A DNA stretch of 64,000 nt from Muscardinus avellanarius (taxonomy: Eukaryota > Chordata > Mammalia > Rodentia > Gliridae): the NCBI GenBank assembly GCA_963383645.1, contig OY726563.1, positions 36,610,331 to 36,674,330 of the forward strand. The letters are read 5' to 3'. The notes beneath the pieces are model-generated. The model made no database searches and was not told the origin of the DNA. It was given only the letters and a program-made list of their open reading frames with translations. Of this stretch, positions 1-10,104 are shown one piece after another. Every line of letters starts with the position of its first letter. Positions within the stretch are counted from its first letter, which is position 1. The translations under genes were made by a program, and so were the position numbers.

Positions 1-163
1 AGCTGGGCGTGATGGCGCACACTTGTAATCACAGCATTTGGGAGGCTGAGACCTGAGGATTGCAATTCGCAGGCAGCCTCAGCTACTTAGTGAGGCCATC
101 CACAACTCAGTGAGACACTGTCTCAAAGAATAAAAAATTTGGCAGAGGTTGGGAATAGAACTA
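1..163 (+). mobile_element. B1-dID-type dimeric SINE, 3'-truncated
   Basis: The 7SL-like left part starts at base 1 or 2 and runs through the TGGGAGGCTGAG core and the CTCAGTGAGAC block. Only the first bases of the ID-like right part follow before similarity stops. The head may begin just outside the window. Confidence 0.85.
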
Positions 164-240
164 TGATAAAATCTTTCTATTGTTTAAACCAAATCTATGA
201 CCAGTCTACAGTATTTTGTTATAGATGCCTAAGTTAAGAA
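164..240 (+). mobile_element. 3' end of an MLT1-type (MaLR) LTR
   Basis: The text TTCTATTGTTTAAACC..GGTATTTTGTTATAG-like followed by CCTAAG matches the typical end of MLT1 LTRs, a polyadenylation region followed by a GTTTAAGCCACCCAGT block. It is cut on the left by the SINE and on the right by the L1 that starts at 249. Confidence 0.55.
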
Positions 241-248
241 ATATATAG

Positions 249-268
249 ACTTCCGGGAAGATGGCGAC
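249..268 (+). promoter_or_regulatory. L1 5'-end promoter core: ETS-like plus YY1-like sites
   Basis: ACTTCCGG (249-256) matches an ETS/GABP site and AAGATGGCG (258-266) matches the YY1 site. In human L1 a YY1 site at the 5' end positions transcription start. The same GATGGCG-type motif at the element's first bases suggests an equivalent start-site element here. This is inferred from motif match and position. Confidence 0.6.
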
Positions 269-1217
269 AAAGCAAAGCAGGGCTTACAAGCTCTGCTAGC
301 AACCAATCTCTATTACTACAAGATCGGCGCCTTTCATAGTCAGAAAACACCATCAGCAGAGAAACAAAAAATGTAATTACAAGGGACAGAGAAAAAGAGC
401 GCTGGAAAAACCAGACACCAGAAAAAAAAACAGATCACAGTGCTGTGGCTGGAGCTGTGGTGCGGAGCGGCGGGAACCATCTTTCCTTGCAGCACCAAGC
501 CCCAAAGAGGAGGGGGACTCAGAACTGAGCTCAGAGCCAAAAAGGAGATACGCCAGCCTCACGCCCGAGGATGTGGCAGCAGTGCCTTACTGCCGGTGGC
601 AGCAGCGAGTTCACCGGACGTCTCCAGAGGAACGCACTCAACAGCCCATCACGCTCTAGAGAGGAGCGGTGGACAGCGAGCCCAGGTGAGCTGCTGCGAA
701 TCAGCTGGGCAGGATTCGGCAGATTTTTCAGTGCAAGGACCATCTAAAGATCACAGTGGCTGAGATCAGCACACCCTGCAGGGACTCAGAGCAGAGCACA
801 AAAGCAGAGAAGAAATACGCCAGCCTCATGGCCGAGGGCATAGCAGCAGCGCCATATTGCCACCAGCGGCAGCAGCAGTGAATTCACCGAGTCCACTACA
901 GCTCCATAAGCACACTCAACAACAGTGAGTCAAATGCAGCCCCTAGAGAAGAAATCCCAGTACAGCACTCCCAGGGACTTGAACCGGGGAGGGGGTTGGC
1001 GGTGGCAGAGATATTACACCATAGGAGAATGCCCAACCTGGCACCCCCCATGGTCTAAAGCAGCCTCGATTTACTCCCTGGGTCTGAGACTCTGTGATAC
1101 AACCTAGTAAAGGAGTAGTGGGGACTGAGATACCATAGACTCGAGATCCAGAGTACCTTAAGTGAAGTCTTAGTGACCCAAGGGAAGAACCCAGAGAAGG
1201 CACAAACTTCTGAAATT
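249..1217 (+). promoter_or_regulatory. L1 5' UTR (internal promoter region) with a duplicated block
   Basis: This stretch is GC- and CpG-richer than its surroundings. It contains two diverged copies of one block, about 510-650 and 775-925, offset by about 267 bases. Both carry GACTCAGA.., TACGCCAGCCTCA, a GGCAGCAGC run, TTCACC and CACTCAACA in the same order. Repeated units at the 5' end recall the monomer-type promoters of murine L1s, but only two units are present and they lie inside the UTR. No long reading frame is convincing here. Confidence 0.7.
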
Positions 1218-2135
1218 ATGGGAAAGAGGAATAACAATGGAGCAATGAATGCCCACAACCCCACAACATCAGAACCCAATAAAACAGAAATTCAGAGATT
1301 TCTAATAGATCAAATTAGGAAAATAACTGTGGAAATAATAAAGGTGTTTCAAAAAGAATTCAGAGAGAGACAAAAAGAGATAAAGGATGCAATTAATGAA
1401 GTAAAGTCCTCAATTCAAAGTACAAACAACCTATTAGACCACATGGAGAATAGAATCTCGCTCCTAGAAGATGATCACTCCAAAAATGAACACATAGTTT
1501 CTAAATTAGAAAAAAAAATCCAACAGCAGGAATCTGACATTGAAGAAATACGGACCCATTTTAAGAGAGCTAACCTAAGAATAATTGGAATAGAGGAGGG
1601 AAAAGAAGGTGAAACCAAAGTGATCAACAATATCTTCAAGGAAGTAATAGCAGAAAATTTTCCAAACATACAGCAAGAGGTTGATACACAGGTCCAGGAA
1701 ACTTATAGAACCCCCTTTAGACAGGATTGGAGAAGAGGATCCCCACGCCACATAATTGTCAAAATGACCAATGTGGAAGCCAAGCAGAGAATCTTAAAGG
1801 CAACAAAAACAAAGGGCCAAGTGACATTCAGAGGCAAACCAATTAGAATCACTCCAGACTTCCCAAACCAAGTCATAAGAGCCAGAAGGGCTTGGAGTAA
1901 CATATTCCAAACTCTTAGAGAAAACAACTTCCAGCCAAAAATTTCCTACCCAGCAAAACTTTCTATCAAATTAGATGGGGAAATAAGAAGCTTCCATGAC
2001 AAACAGAAACTGAAGGAATTTATGTCTTCAAAACCAGTGCTAGAGAAAATACTCAAAGAGATTAACTACAAAGAAGAATTAGGTAACACACACCAGAACC
2101 AGAGAAACAAGATTTTCCATCCAACAGACAACTAA
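1218..2135 (+). CDS. LINE-1 ORF1 protein (RNA-binding nucleic-acid chaperone)
   Basis: This is an uninterrupted frame of 305 codons. An upstream in-frame ATG at 1173 would add 15, but the ATG at 1218 starts MGKRNN, the counterpart of the MGKK start of human ORF1p, so it is preferred. ORF1p is a trimeric cytoplasmic protein that coats L1 RNA. The N-terminal third is polar. About residues 35-125 form a heptad-rich coiled coil (IQRFLIDQIRKI, then NNLLDHMENRISLLEDD). The central RRM-like domain follows, with NLRIIGIEEG. The C-terminal domain shows AYRTPFR-type YRTPFRQDW, RHIIVKM, GQVTFRGKPIRITPDF, YPAKLSIKLDGE and FHDK, all classic ORF1p signatures. No stop or frameshift is visible, but ORF2 does not follow, so the locus could not move on its own. 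Whether it is transcribed is unknown. Confidence 0.85.
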   Translation: MGKRNNNGAMNAHNPTTSEPNKTEIQRFLIDQIRKITVEIIKVFQKEFRERQKEIKDAINEVKSSIQSTNNLLDHMENRISLLEDDHSKNEHIVSKLEKKIQQQESDIEEIRTHFKRANLRIIGIEEGKEGETKVINNIFKEVIAENFPNIQQEVDTQVQETYRTPFRQDWRRGSPRHIIVKMTNVEAKQRILKATKTKGQVTFRGKPIRITPDFPNQVIRARRAWSNIFQTLRENNFQPKISYPAKLSIKLDGEIRSFHDKQKLKEFMSSKPVLEKILKEINYKEELGNTHQNQRNKIFHPTDN

Positions 2136-2199
2136 GATTGGTTATCTTTGGAGATTCATTATTTATGTTAGTCTTTTACCTATCTCTAAATTGTATTGT

Positions 2200-2840
2200 T
2201 TGCTTTTATTGTTGCTAATTTTTAGGATTTCTATGTGGAATATTAATATACCTTCAGATATAGCATTTGGAAATATTTTATCCCATTCTATCAGTAACTT
2301 TTAACTCTGTTTACATTGTCTTTGGATATACAATATTTTTTTTTAATTTTTAGAGAATTTGTTTACCCTTCTGTTTCCTGTGCCATTGAAATCATATCCA
2401 AGAAATCACTACCAATTTCAATGTTGTGAGGTTTAATGACCCAGTTTTTCTTCTAAAAATTTATAGTATTAAGATTTATATGTAGGTCTTTTATCTATTT
2501 TGAGTTAATATTTGTATATGGTGTTAGGAAGGGTCCAATTTTATTCTTTCTCACGTAATTATTATTTTTCAACAATATTTAGTTAAAAGATTATTATTTC
2601 CTCCACCAAATGTTCGTGGAAACTTTGTCAAAAATAACTTGACAATATATGGAAGAATTTATCTCTAGGTTTTTATTAACTCCAATGGTTTATATATCTG
2701 CCTTTAGAACAGTACTACACTGTTTCAATTGTTGTAGCTTTACATGGTTTGAAATCAGAAAATATACATCTTCTAGCTTTGTTCTTTTTTGAGATCGTTT
2801 TGTGTATCTAGAGTCCATATTACATATTAGGATAGATGTT
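2200..2840 (-). mobile_element. Ancient L1M ORF2 fragment, antisense
   Basis: On the minus strand this is the ORF2 stretch downstream of the reverse transcriptase domain of an old mammalian L1. Plus-strand landmarks include CATATCCAAGAAATCACTACC, TTTTGAGTTAATATTTGTATATGGTG, GTCAAAAATAACTTGAC and GTAGCTTTACATGGTTTGAAATCAG, in the usual antisense order. It is far more diverged than the L1 parts around it, so it was not copied from the same source element. Confidence 0.75.
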
Positions 2841-3018
2841 TTCTGAAAAATAAATAAATATATGATAGTTTCACCTAAAAAAAAGAAAAAAAATATTCTC
2901 TGGTAAGAAAGAAAGCAAAAAGAAATATTGAAATGTTATCTTTAAGTCATCAAAAGCTTGGTATCAGACAAATGAAACTGTTCTGTGAGTTTATCATTGT
3001 TAATTTTGGATAAATTGC

Positions 3019-3208
3019 TATAATACTAGATGTCAACCACTAAGCTAAGCATGGGAAGGAGGGATCGGGAGGGAACGGGGTGGGGATCGGGTAGGGGCTA
3101 ATTGGGTGATGTGTGCATGTGTTTCTACAAAAGTTTTTTTTATCCCATTATGATCTATGAATACAGTGCACCAATTAAAAAATAAATTAATTTTTAAAAA
3201 TGGAAATA
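3019..3208 (+). mobile_element. Young L1 3' UTR end
   Basis: Bases from CAACCACTAAGCTAAGC through the G-rich GGAGGGATCGGGAGGG tract to GTGCACCAATTAAAAAATAAA match the 3' ends at 16,790-16,957 and 60,350-60,510. It has an A-rich tail. Confidence 0.8.
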
Positions 3209-3212
3209 AAGA

Positions 3213-3239
3213 AATATATATATATATATATATATATAA
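3213..3239. repeat. (TA)n microsatellite
   Basis: An uninterrupted AT dinucleotide run just after the L1 tail. It overlaps the proposed right target duplication. Confidence 0.95.
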
Positions 3240-4558
3240 TGTATTACATCACTTAATGAAATAAGAAATATATATAAAGCACCAGAAGCAGGTGTTCAAG
3301 CTGTAGCTTTATCTCATCACAACTGAGGTTAAGCTGTTTATGACATCATAACTAGCATTACATTGTAAACCTAAGTTTAAAAAGTAAGATACTTTTCAAA
3401 TTATTTAATGGACTTTTCTCCTCTATTTATGGTTTCAGAAACAGAACTTGAGCTGAAATAGAGCCAGTAGTTTGCTAGGTTTTAAAGCAATTTTCCAGAT
3501 GATCTGGGTGCCTGCAGAACATTATTTTCCTATAAGACTTCCCTGGGACCAGAAGAGTCATTTTCTCCACCTACATTCATCCCTCATTTCCTTTAAACAC
3601 AAAATGACTTCCAATGACTGGGTTTAAACCACTCTATTTTGGTCTAAAACACAAAACAAAATCTGTTTATTTCCTAACTTCTCAGGCAAAGTGAGCCCTC
3701 CGTTTTCCTGACTTTATATCTGCCAACAGCACTACTCCTATAAATCTATATTTTTTAATGGACTGAAGTAATGGCAAGCTCCGGAATCTTAGTAGATAAA
3801 TATTTTTAGCTCTCAATCTTGACAAAGTCTTATAAAACTGGGTGTTATAGGTATAGTGTAAGGACCATGTTTGCTTCTCTGTTGAACTTTGGTTTCCCTA
3901 TACCTTCCCTGATCTCTTCTTTTTATTTTCCCCCATTCTGAATTTGACTGAGCTTACCAAGTGGCAGCATACCAAGTAGTGCCTGTGACCTGCATTCTCC
4001 CTCCTGCTTCAGCAAACACACACTGTATACATAGTGATATCCATACAGTAGCATGGGTATGTCCTAAGACTTTTTCTCTCCTACATCTATTAATAGACCC
4101 ATAGAACCAGTTTGAAATAGTTTCCAACTTTTTCCCTCAGTTTCCCTCCCCACAGTCAGAACTGGTTCATGAGTTATGACAATCATTTTCAAATATTTGC
4201 TCATCTTTCAATAACATATGTGCCATAAATAAATAACAGAATCACAAATTATTTTAAAATGATCTTCATAATGACATGAATATACCTCTATTGCCCTAGC
4301 AGAGTTCTTGGCATATAGAAAATGCTCAATACAAACCAAATGAAAAAATTAACCTAGAAATTTACAGTTCACTGATATATCAGGTTTATTACTCAGGCAA
4401 GTTGTCATAGAACCATTACTATAAACTCACAAAAAATATATGTAGTATTCAGTGAAGAGATTAAAATCATTGAAAGAGAAACATAAAGCACATCTATTCT
4501 TTATAATAACCATTTCCAACTGTGTTCTTAATCCCTCTCTTCTTAGTGAGTTTAATAC
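3240..4558. other. Unassigned AT-rich sequence
   Basis: No coding signature or confident repeat was seen. A short piece near 4,300-4,335 (CTTGGCATATAGAAAATGCTCAATA) resembles the 3' half of a MIR, but it is too short to call. Confidence 0.5.
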
Positions 4559-4560
4559 TA

Positions 4561-4757
4561 CAGTCATGCATCACTTAACATCAGGGATATGGTCTGAGAA
4601 ATGTGAAATCATTCAATTTAATTCCTGTATGAACATCATACAGTGTATTTACACAAGCTAATAAGGCTAGGATGTCACTAAGAAATATAATCTGATGGAA
4701 TCACTGTCATATATGCAATCTGTCACTGACTAAAATGCCATTGTATGACACATGACT
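4561..4757. mobile_element. MER2-like (Tigger-type) DNA transposon remnant
   Basis: CAGTCATGCATCACTTAACA at the left end and ATGACACATGACT at the right end correspond to the inverted termini of MER2. In between are GTCTGAGAAATG, GAACATCATACAGTGTATTTACAC and CTGTCACTGACTAAAATG. A TA dinucleotide precedes the left end, as expected for a TA target. The usual middle part is missing, so this is an internally deleted, non-coding copy. Confidence 0.8.
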
Positions 4758-5959
4758 ATCTTAATTTCATGCCTTTCTAATCACTTTGTTATTAGAACAG
4801 TTTCATTAAAGTTTTCATGATTAAGTTCTATTTATTTTACAAAGCAAATGTCATCTTTATTCTAAAGCTTTTGTTCCAGAGAAAAAAAAATTGTGTCTCT
4901 ATTAGCTTGCATGGATATTTGAAGGGTCTGAAGTTTGTGGTGGAGCACGGGATATGCTTTTATAACCACTTTCCATCCACCTTCTTTGCAATAAGTTGTA
5001 AAAACAAGAGTGAGGAAAAACCCATATGCCATTACACAATAGTCCATGGTAAGATTGCTCTCCTCTCCATACTGCTGCTCTGGCATATTCACTTTAGACT
5101 CTAGATAGGTGATAGCTTTCATAAACCACCCTCGTGAAAGCTCTCTCTTATGCTGTTGCCCAAGGTATTGGTCATAATCTTCCCTTACATTTTTCCAAAG
5201 TTTATGACTCTGTCACATAAATTGATAGACCTCAGTAATGTTGTAGTCTACAATGCCTTTAGTGGCTCCAAAATTTGAAGCCTTTGAGAAGAAGTGTAAG
5301 CAACTCTGATCACAAATATAACAATTTGCTGAAAAGAGACTTTCTCTTTAAGCTTATTTGGAAATATGGAAAGAGGGAAGTGGCAAATTCTTTCCAATGC
5401 CATATCTCAAAACTATGGTGAAATGCCAGCCTCTGAACTACTGGGTTTCTTTTCTGAGTGGGTATCTTTAAAGTTGAAAACACTTAAAGCTGAAACCTTA
5501 GTACCTCTTTTATCAGTCAACAATTTCAGTGTTACACAAATACTATCCTAATGTATTCTCAATAATTCCAGTGCTATTAGGTATTGTGACATGTGTGTGT
5601 GTGTGTGTGACATGTAAATATATAATGCACCTATGTATTTATATATATTTTAGTATTGCTTTATATGTATGAATATATGTATGTACATATACACACATGG
5701 ATAATATACAAACATGTGTGTGTGTATATATACATGTGTGAGTTGGGAGTAGAAAAAGGAGACCCATAAAATTTTGCTGGGTTATGTGTATTATGTATAT
5801 GCATGGCTATGGCAATTCCCCTTTCTCCAGTTTCCCCTATTTGTGTAGTGTGGTTTTAATTTTCTTTAAGTAAGAGAATTCTGAGATTAATACTAAAACA
5901 AAATATCAGATGAAATATTTTAATAAGGAGATGATCTTTTTAGTACTTGGGATCATGAA
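4758..5959. other. Unassigned AT-rich sequence with a short (GT)n run
   Basis: Nothing recognisable beyond a GT run at 5,592-5,609 and AT-rich alternating purine-pyrimidine sequence to about 5,745. Short open frames here (for example 4,862-5,122 minus) lack any protein signature. Confidence 0.5.
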
Positions 5960-6489
5960 TATTCACATTCATAGCCATACAATTTACAATTACCAAACTA
6001 TAGAACCATCCAAGATGTACATCAACAGATGAATGGATTATAAAACTTTGGGATATGTACATAATGGAATTTTACTCAGCCATAAAGAACAGAATTACAT
6101 CATTTGCAGGAAAATAGATGGAAGTGGAGAATATTATGCTAAGTGAGATTAGTCACAAAAAGTAAAAAATTAGATGTTCTCCCTAATATGGAGAAGCCAG
6201 GGAGAAAATGGGTCATAGGAGAAACTCTAGACAAAGAAGGAGAAATTATAGATGAACAGATAAGGCAACCAAAATGAGGGGGATGGGAGGGGAAGAGGGA
6301 AATTCCTTAATGTACATGATGTACATTCACAAACATATCAAAGTCAATCACTAAGCCAAATATGAGAAGCAGGTAATGGGAGGAAATTGGGGAAGGGCTA
6401 AATGAATGATGTATGTATGTATGTATGCCTCTACCACCTTGCACTCCATTAAAATGTATGACTACAATGCACCAATTAAAAAAAAAAAC
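5960..6489 (+). mobile_element. 5'-truncated L1, ORF2 C-terminus plus 3' UTR
   Basis: Landmarks in order are ATCAACAGATGAATGGATTA (ORF2 C-terminal codons), ATGGAATTTTACTCAGCC, the ATTATGCTAAGTGAGATTAG block, the G-rich UTR tract and the GCACCAATTAAA end with an A-tail. Diverged, with stops; no coding capacity. Confidence 0.85.
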
Positions 6490-6490
6490 A

Positions 6491-6606
6491 GGGCTGAGGA
6501 TGCAGCTTGGAGGTAGAATGGCCCTGGGTTCAATCCTTAGTACTTCAGATAAATAATAAATAAATAAATACATAAATACATAAATACATATATATAAATA
6601 CATAAA
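6491..6606 (+). mobile_element. ID-type SINE with (ATAA)n tail
   Basis: GGGCTGAGGATGCAGCTTGG, then GGTAGAATGGCCCTGGGTTC and CAATCC, is the tRNA-derived ID body with box A and box B. An ATAA/TACATAAA tail runs from 6,548. It sits directly on the preceding L1 A-tail. Confidence 0.75.
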
Positions 6607-6619
6607 TATTCAGGTCTTC

Positions 6620-6664
6620 AGGCATGCCAGGCAATTGCTACACCACTGATCTATATCCCCAGCC
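6620..6664 (-). mobile_element. ID-type SINE fragment
   Basis: CAATTGCTACACCACTGATC followed by TATATCCCCAGCC is the antisense 5' half of an ID element. Confidence 0.55.
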
Positions 6665-6949
6665 GCAAAAAGAAGATAATTTGAGAGCATAAAGGAAGAC
6701 AAAGTGAAGAACTCTATATGTGGAAGCAAAAGATGATGAATGGTAGCAATGAAGGAAAATAAACATAGAGAGACCTGAATAGGATGAATGAGCTAATAGA
6801 AAGCAGGGCTAGATATACTAGGACTCTGTACTTATAAAGCTTCTGTACCAGATCTTAGATTCTGTAGACAGAGTAAAGTTAGTATTTAAATCAAATAGTA
6901 TCTTATATCTCATCCTTCTAGCAAAAAATAAGAAGTATAACAAAACAAA

Positions 6950-7285
6950 CAAAGGAAAGGATGTGGATCAAAAGAAGCCCTTATATATTACTGGCATTAT
7001 TATTAATGAATACACCATCCTTGGAGAATAACTGCTCATTAGCTTAACATGTACACATGTTATTGTTTAGTAATCATGCATTTAAGTACATATAGCTAGG
7101 AGAACTCTCACATATATGTACTGAAAATATACAAATTTCCTCAAAATAGCAATGTTTGTAATGGAAAATAATGAAATTCAAACAAAGATCAAATCAAATG
7201 TCCAATAACAGGACAATGAACACAATAGAATGTGGTAATGAAAAACTATCATACATAAATAAAATGAATAAATTAAATTATAGCA
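6950..7285 (+). mobile_element. Ancient L1M ORF2 3' fragment
   Basis: Degraded text in the order GGAGAACTCTCACATATATG, GCAATGTTTGTAATGG, AAATGTCCAATAACAGGACA, GAATGTGGTAATG follows the C-terminal part of mammalian L1 ORF2. Too decayed to code. Confidence 0.5.
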
Positions 7286-8010
7286 GATACTGTTTGGCTG
7301 TGTACTGAAGCCAGTTCCTCTTCTTGGGCATTAGCTACACAACATTTTCTAGCCTCCATTACACTTTTGTGTGGTAATGTTTGCCTATTTGTATATTCTA
7401 GAAAGCCAACACAATAATGGAATCATTTTATTACAGATGAGCCCTATGAAAATAAAAAGCAGAGGGAGCAAGAGTAGAGAGAGAGAGCCTTCACACTAAG
7501 ATACTGATCTTACACATGTGAAAAGAGAAAGGAACAAAGGAAGAGTGGGTAAGGAAAACGTCTGAAGCACAGCTCTGAGAAAGTTTCAGCTATTCAAATG
7601 TTAATTTCCACTACAATGATTTCCCATAGGTAAATGCTGCATTGGGTAGAAATGCCCAGCCCTAGTACACTTGCTATGTTCAGTCCTGTTGGAGAGAGAC
7701 CAGTGAAGTATGATCTTATACAAATGGAACATGAGAGGAGGTGACATGTGCCAGTTCTATATGTGGCTCATACAAATGTCCCATACGGGTCCTCCATGAC
7801 TGTCCTTCAGGGAAGATAAGTTTAGCAATGTAGAAAGCCATATGTTGAAGATAGCAGAGGACAAGATGGAGAAATTATAAGTTTCTGATTCAACACTTGG
7901 ACCTGAGCCATCCACTATCGCAGCATGTTCATTTTTTACTTTATGCAGAAGAGAAATAAACTTGTATTGAGTTGCAAAACTGAGATTTGAGGGTTTATCT
8001 ATTATGACAG
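7286..8010 (+). mobile_element. Probable ancient interspersed repeat, family not assigned
   Basis: The end GAGAAATAAACTTGTATTGAG, followed by CTGAGATTTGAGGG, resembles the polyadenylation end shared by several old mammalian repeats. The body has no clear match and no coding frame. Confidence 0.3.
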
Positions 8011-8039
8011 CTAATTATATCCTAAGTCATGCTTTTAGC

Positions 8040-8310
8040 AACTCATTAAATCACAGATGAATCTTGGAAACCTAATTTCAAGAGAAAAAAAGTAGGTCTC
8101 AAAAGATAAAATATAGTAAACTGCAATTTTATAGACTTGAAAACAAGTATATCTAATAATATATTGTTAAGAATCATATTTTCAGAGCCATAAAATGATT
8201 CAAAAAATTAATAATAGTGTTTAATTCTGAGAAAACTCACAGGATGGGATGAGGAGGGAGATATATGTAGATGGGAAATGTGTATAGTAAGATTAATCAC
8301 AACTTCTCAG
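8040..8310 (+). mobile_element. Ancient L1M 3' fragment
   Basis: AATCACAGATGAATCTTGGAAACC, then an AAAGTAGGTCTCAAAAG-like piece, follows the ORF2 end/3' UTR junction of old L1s. Heavily diverged. Confidence 0.4.
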
Positions 8311-9094
8311 ATAATTATATCATTCTATTTAATACTTCTTTGCATAGAAATACTTGTTCAGGACAGAGGCTTCTTGTTAGATGAAGAATGACTGCCATGC
8401 TTTCTTTGATACTATCAGTCATGCCTATCAAGTATCTCGTATTCCTTTGGGAAACAATTGACATTTTGAAATAAAGGTTTTTCTCTAAGAGGTATCAAGA
8501 AATTGTCAAGCTTGATAGATGAAAATCTAAAAGTTCAAAATATTTTTTGTATGCTCAAATATCAGTAGCAGATTATCAAGTTCAATTTGAAACTAAGTTC
8601 AGCTAGGAATTTTCATTGGCTATAAGTACAGAGACTGAAAACCAGTAGCTTAAACACATGATTTATTCTCTCACAATAAAGAAGTCTGAAATTCAGAAAT
8701 CTACAATTGGTATGAAATTCCACAGTGTCCTTATGGAACTAGAATCATTTTTTCTGTTCTAGTGTCCTAACACATGACTTTATCCTTACAAGTCAGGATA
8801 GATGCTGGATCTCTATGATCTGTGTTCCAGATATCAAAAGGGCAAAGATCGTCTTACAGCAGTCAGATTTGTCTAAGAAGCCTTCGCCAAAGCCCCACAA
8901 ACATTTGTCCTTTAATTTCAGAAAAGGAATTGAGAATAAATTATCTAATCTATATCATCATATGCTCAAATAAGATTGGGGTTCCATTTTTAAAATGAAG
9001 AGGAGAATGTCTATTAGAAAGCAACTGGAATATTTGGAACTAATTGGAAAAAATTAAAATGGGCACAAAATGAAAAGTACCTTGAGTAAAATTG
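8311..9094. other. Unassigned sequence
   Basis: No gene or confident repeat seen. Confidence 0.5.
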
Positions 9095-9330
9095 ATCATG
9101 TACAAATCCCATGACCCAGATGTTCTACTACTATAAATAAATTATAGAAATTTTATATGAATATATTAAATTCTTGAAAATGCAAACTATAAAACATGTT
9201 CAATATTTTTCATAACAGTGAGGTTTACATGTTAAAAATCTAGACACAGAACCAAATGTCATTAACAGCAGACTGGATTAATAAACTTTCATATTCATTT
9301 AATAAAATGCTATAATAAATTGGAAAATAA
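9095..9330 (+). mobile_element. Ancient L1M ORF2 3' fragment
   Basis: CCCATGACCCAGATGTTCTAC, later CAAATGTCATTAACAGCAGACTGG and ATAAAATGCTATAATAAATTGG, keep the order of the conserved ORF2 C-terminal DNA of old L1s. Non-coding. Confidence 0.5.
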
Positions 9331-9360
9331 CATATCTCAAAATTATAATTAGAAATGACA

Positions 9361-9581
9361 TGCCGGCCGTGGTGGTGCACACTTTTAATCTCCACACTTG
9401 GGAGGCTGAGACAGGAGGATCGCACAGGATTGAAGCCAGCCTCAGCTACTGAGTAAGGCTCTCAGCAACTTAGTGAGACCCTGTTTCCAAATAAAATACA
9501 AAATAGGTCTGGGAGTATAGCCCAAGGGTAGAAAGCCTCTGGGCTCCATCCCCAGTAACACACACACACACACACACACAA
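9361..9581 (+). mobile_element. B1-dID-type SINE with (CA)n tail
   Basis: A complete left part is followed by the ID-like right part of the AGGTCTGGGAGTATAGCCC subtype. The tail became a CA repeat (9,559-9,581). Target duplication AGAAATGACA lies at 9,351-9,360 and 9,582-9,591. Confidence 0.9.
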
Positions 9582-9614
9582 AGAAATGACAAAAGCATAG
9601 GCAAGGGAGGTAAC

Positions 9615-9616
<2 letters not shown>

Positions 9617-9660
<44 letters not shown>
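9617..9660. repeat. (GT)22 microsatellite
   Basis: A pure GT run. The VCVCVC open frames across it are artefacts. Confidence 0.97.
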
Positions 9661-9664
<4 letters not shown>

Positions 9665-9719
9665 AAGGGAATGACAGAAAAAGGTATATGTTTGTGGCTG
9701 CACTGCAATCTCCCCCACA

Positions 9720-10090
9720 AAAATTTATATGTTTATGTCCTAATTCCCAGTACCTCAGGACATGGCTCTTTGGAGAGTGGTTATTTTAAAAGATTAAGTT
9801 CCTGTGGAGTCATTGGGGTAGACCCTATTCCAATATGTTTGCTGTCTTTAAAAGAAAAACAGATCTGGACATAGAGATGAGAAATTATGCAAAGAGAAGT
9901 GACCATGAAAACACACAACAGAAAGACAGCTATCTGCAAGGCACTGAAAAAAGTTTTCAAGGAAAGCAAACCTGTCAACACACCTTAATCCCTGATATCT
10001 AATCTCTAGAACTATAAATGATTAAATTCCTGTTGTTTAAGCTACTGAGACTATAATATTTTATTATGGTACCCAGAATAAGCTAATAAA
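9720..10090 (+). mobile_element. MLT1-type (MaLR) solo LTR
   Basis: The order matches an MLT1 LTR: CCTAATTCCCAGTACCTCAG, the AAGTTCCTGTGGAGTCATTGGGGTAGACCC-type middle (9,796-9,826), AATATGTTTGCTGTC, ATCTGGACATAGAGA, AATCTCTAGAACTATAAATG, then CCTGTTGTTTAAGCTACTGA near the end. The first bases are not clear. No internal coding region accompanies it. Confidence 0.8.
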
Positions 10091-10104
10091 GTCAGAACTA
10101 TGGA

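Larger units (their letters stand above)
249..3208 (+). mobile_element. Young L1 with 5' UTR and ORF1 but no ORF2; chimeric interior
   Basis: A full L1 5' end (249-1217) and complete ORF1 (1218-2135) are followed at the ORF1 stop by an antisense fragment of a much older L1 (about 2200-2840), then unassigned sequence. A short stretch of L1 3' UTR with the family's GCACCAAT..AAA end (3019-3208) closes the element. The 12-mer AAGAAATATATA lies at 236-247, directly before the 5' end, and at 3209-3220, directly after the A-rich tail. That suggests one insertion event for the whole block. The repeat is low in complexity and another partial copy lies near 3267, so coincidence is possible. The alternative is two separate L1 pieces flanking older sequence. 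Confidence 0.55.

Noticed and set aside
340..763. Overlapping short frames (66-107 codons) on both strands
   Set aside because: They lie in the L1 5' UTR; frames conflict between strands and none resembles a known protein.
9442..9720. Overlapping frames of THTHTH / VCVCVC on both strands
   Set aside because: They are translations of CA/GT microsatellites and SINE sequence, not genes.
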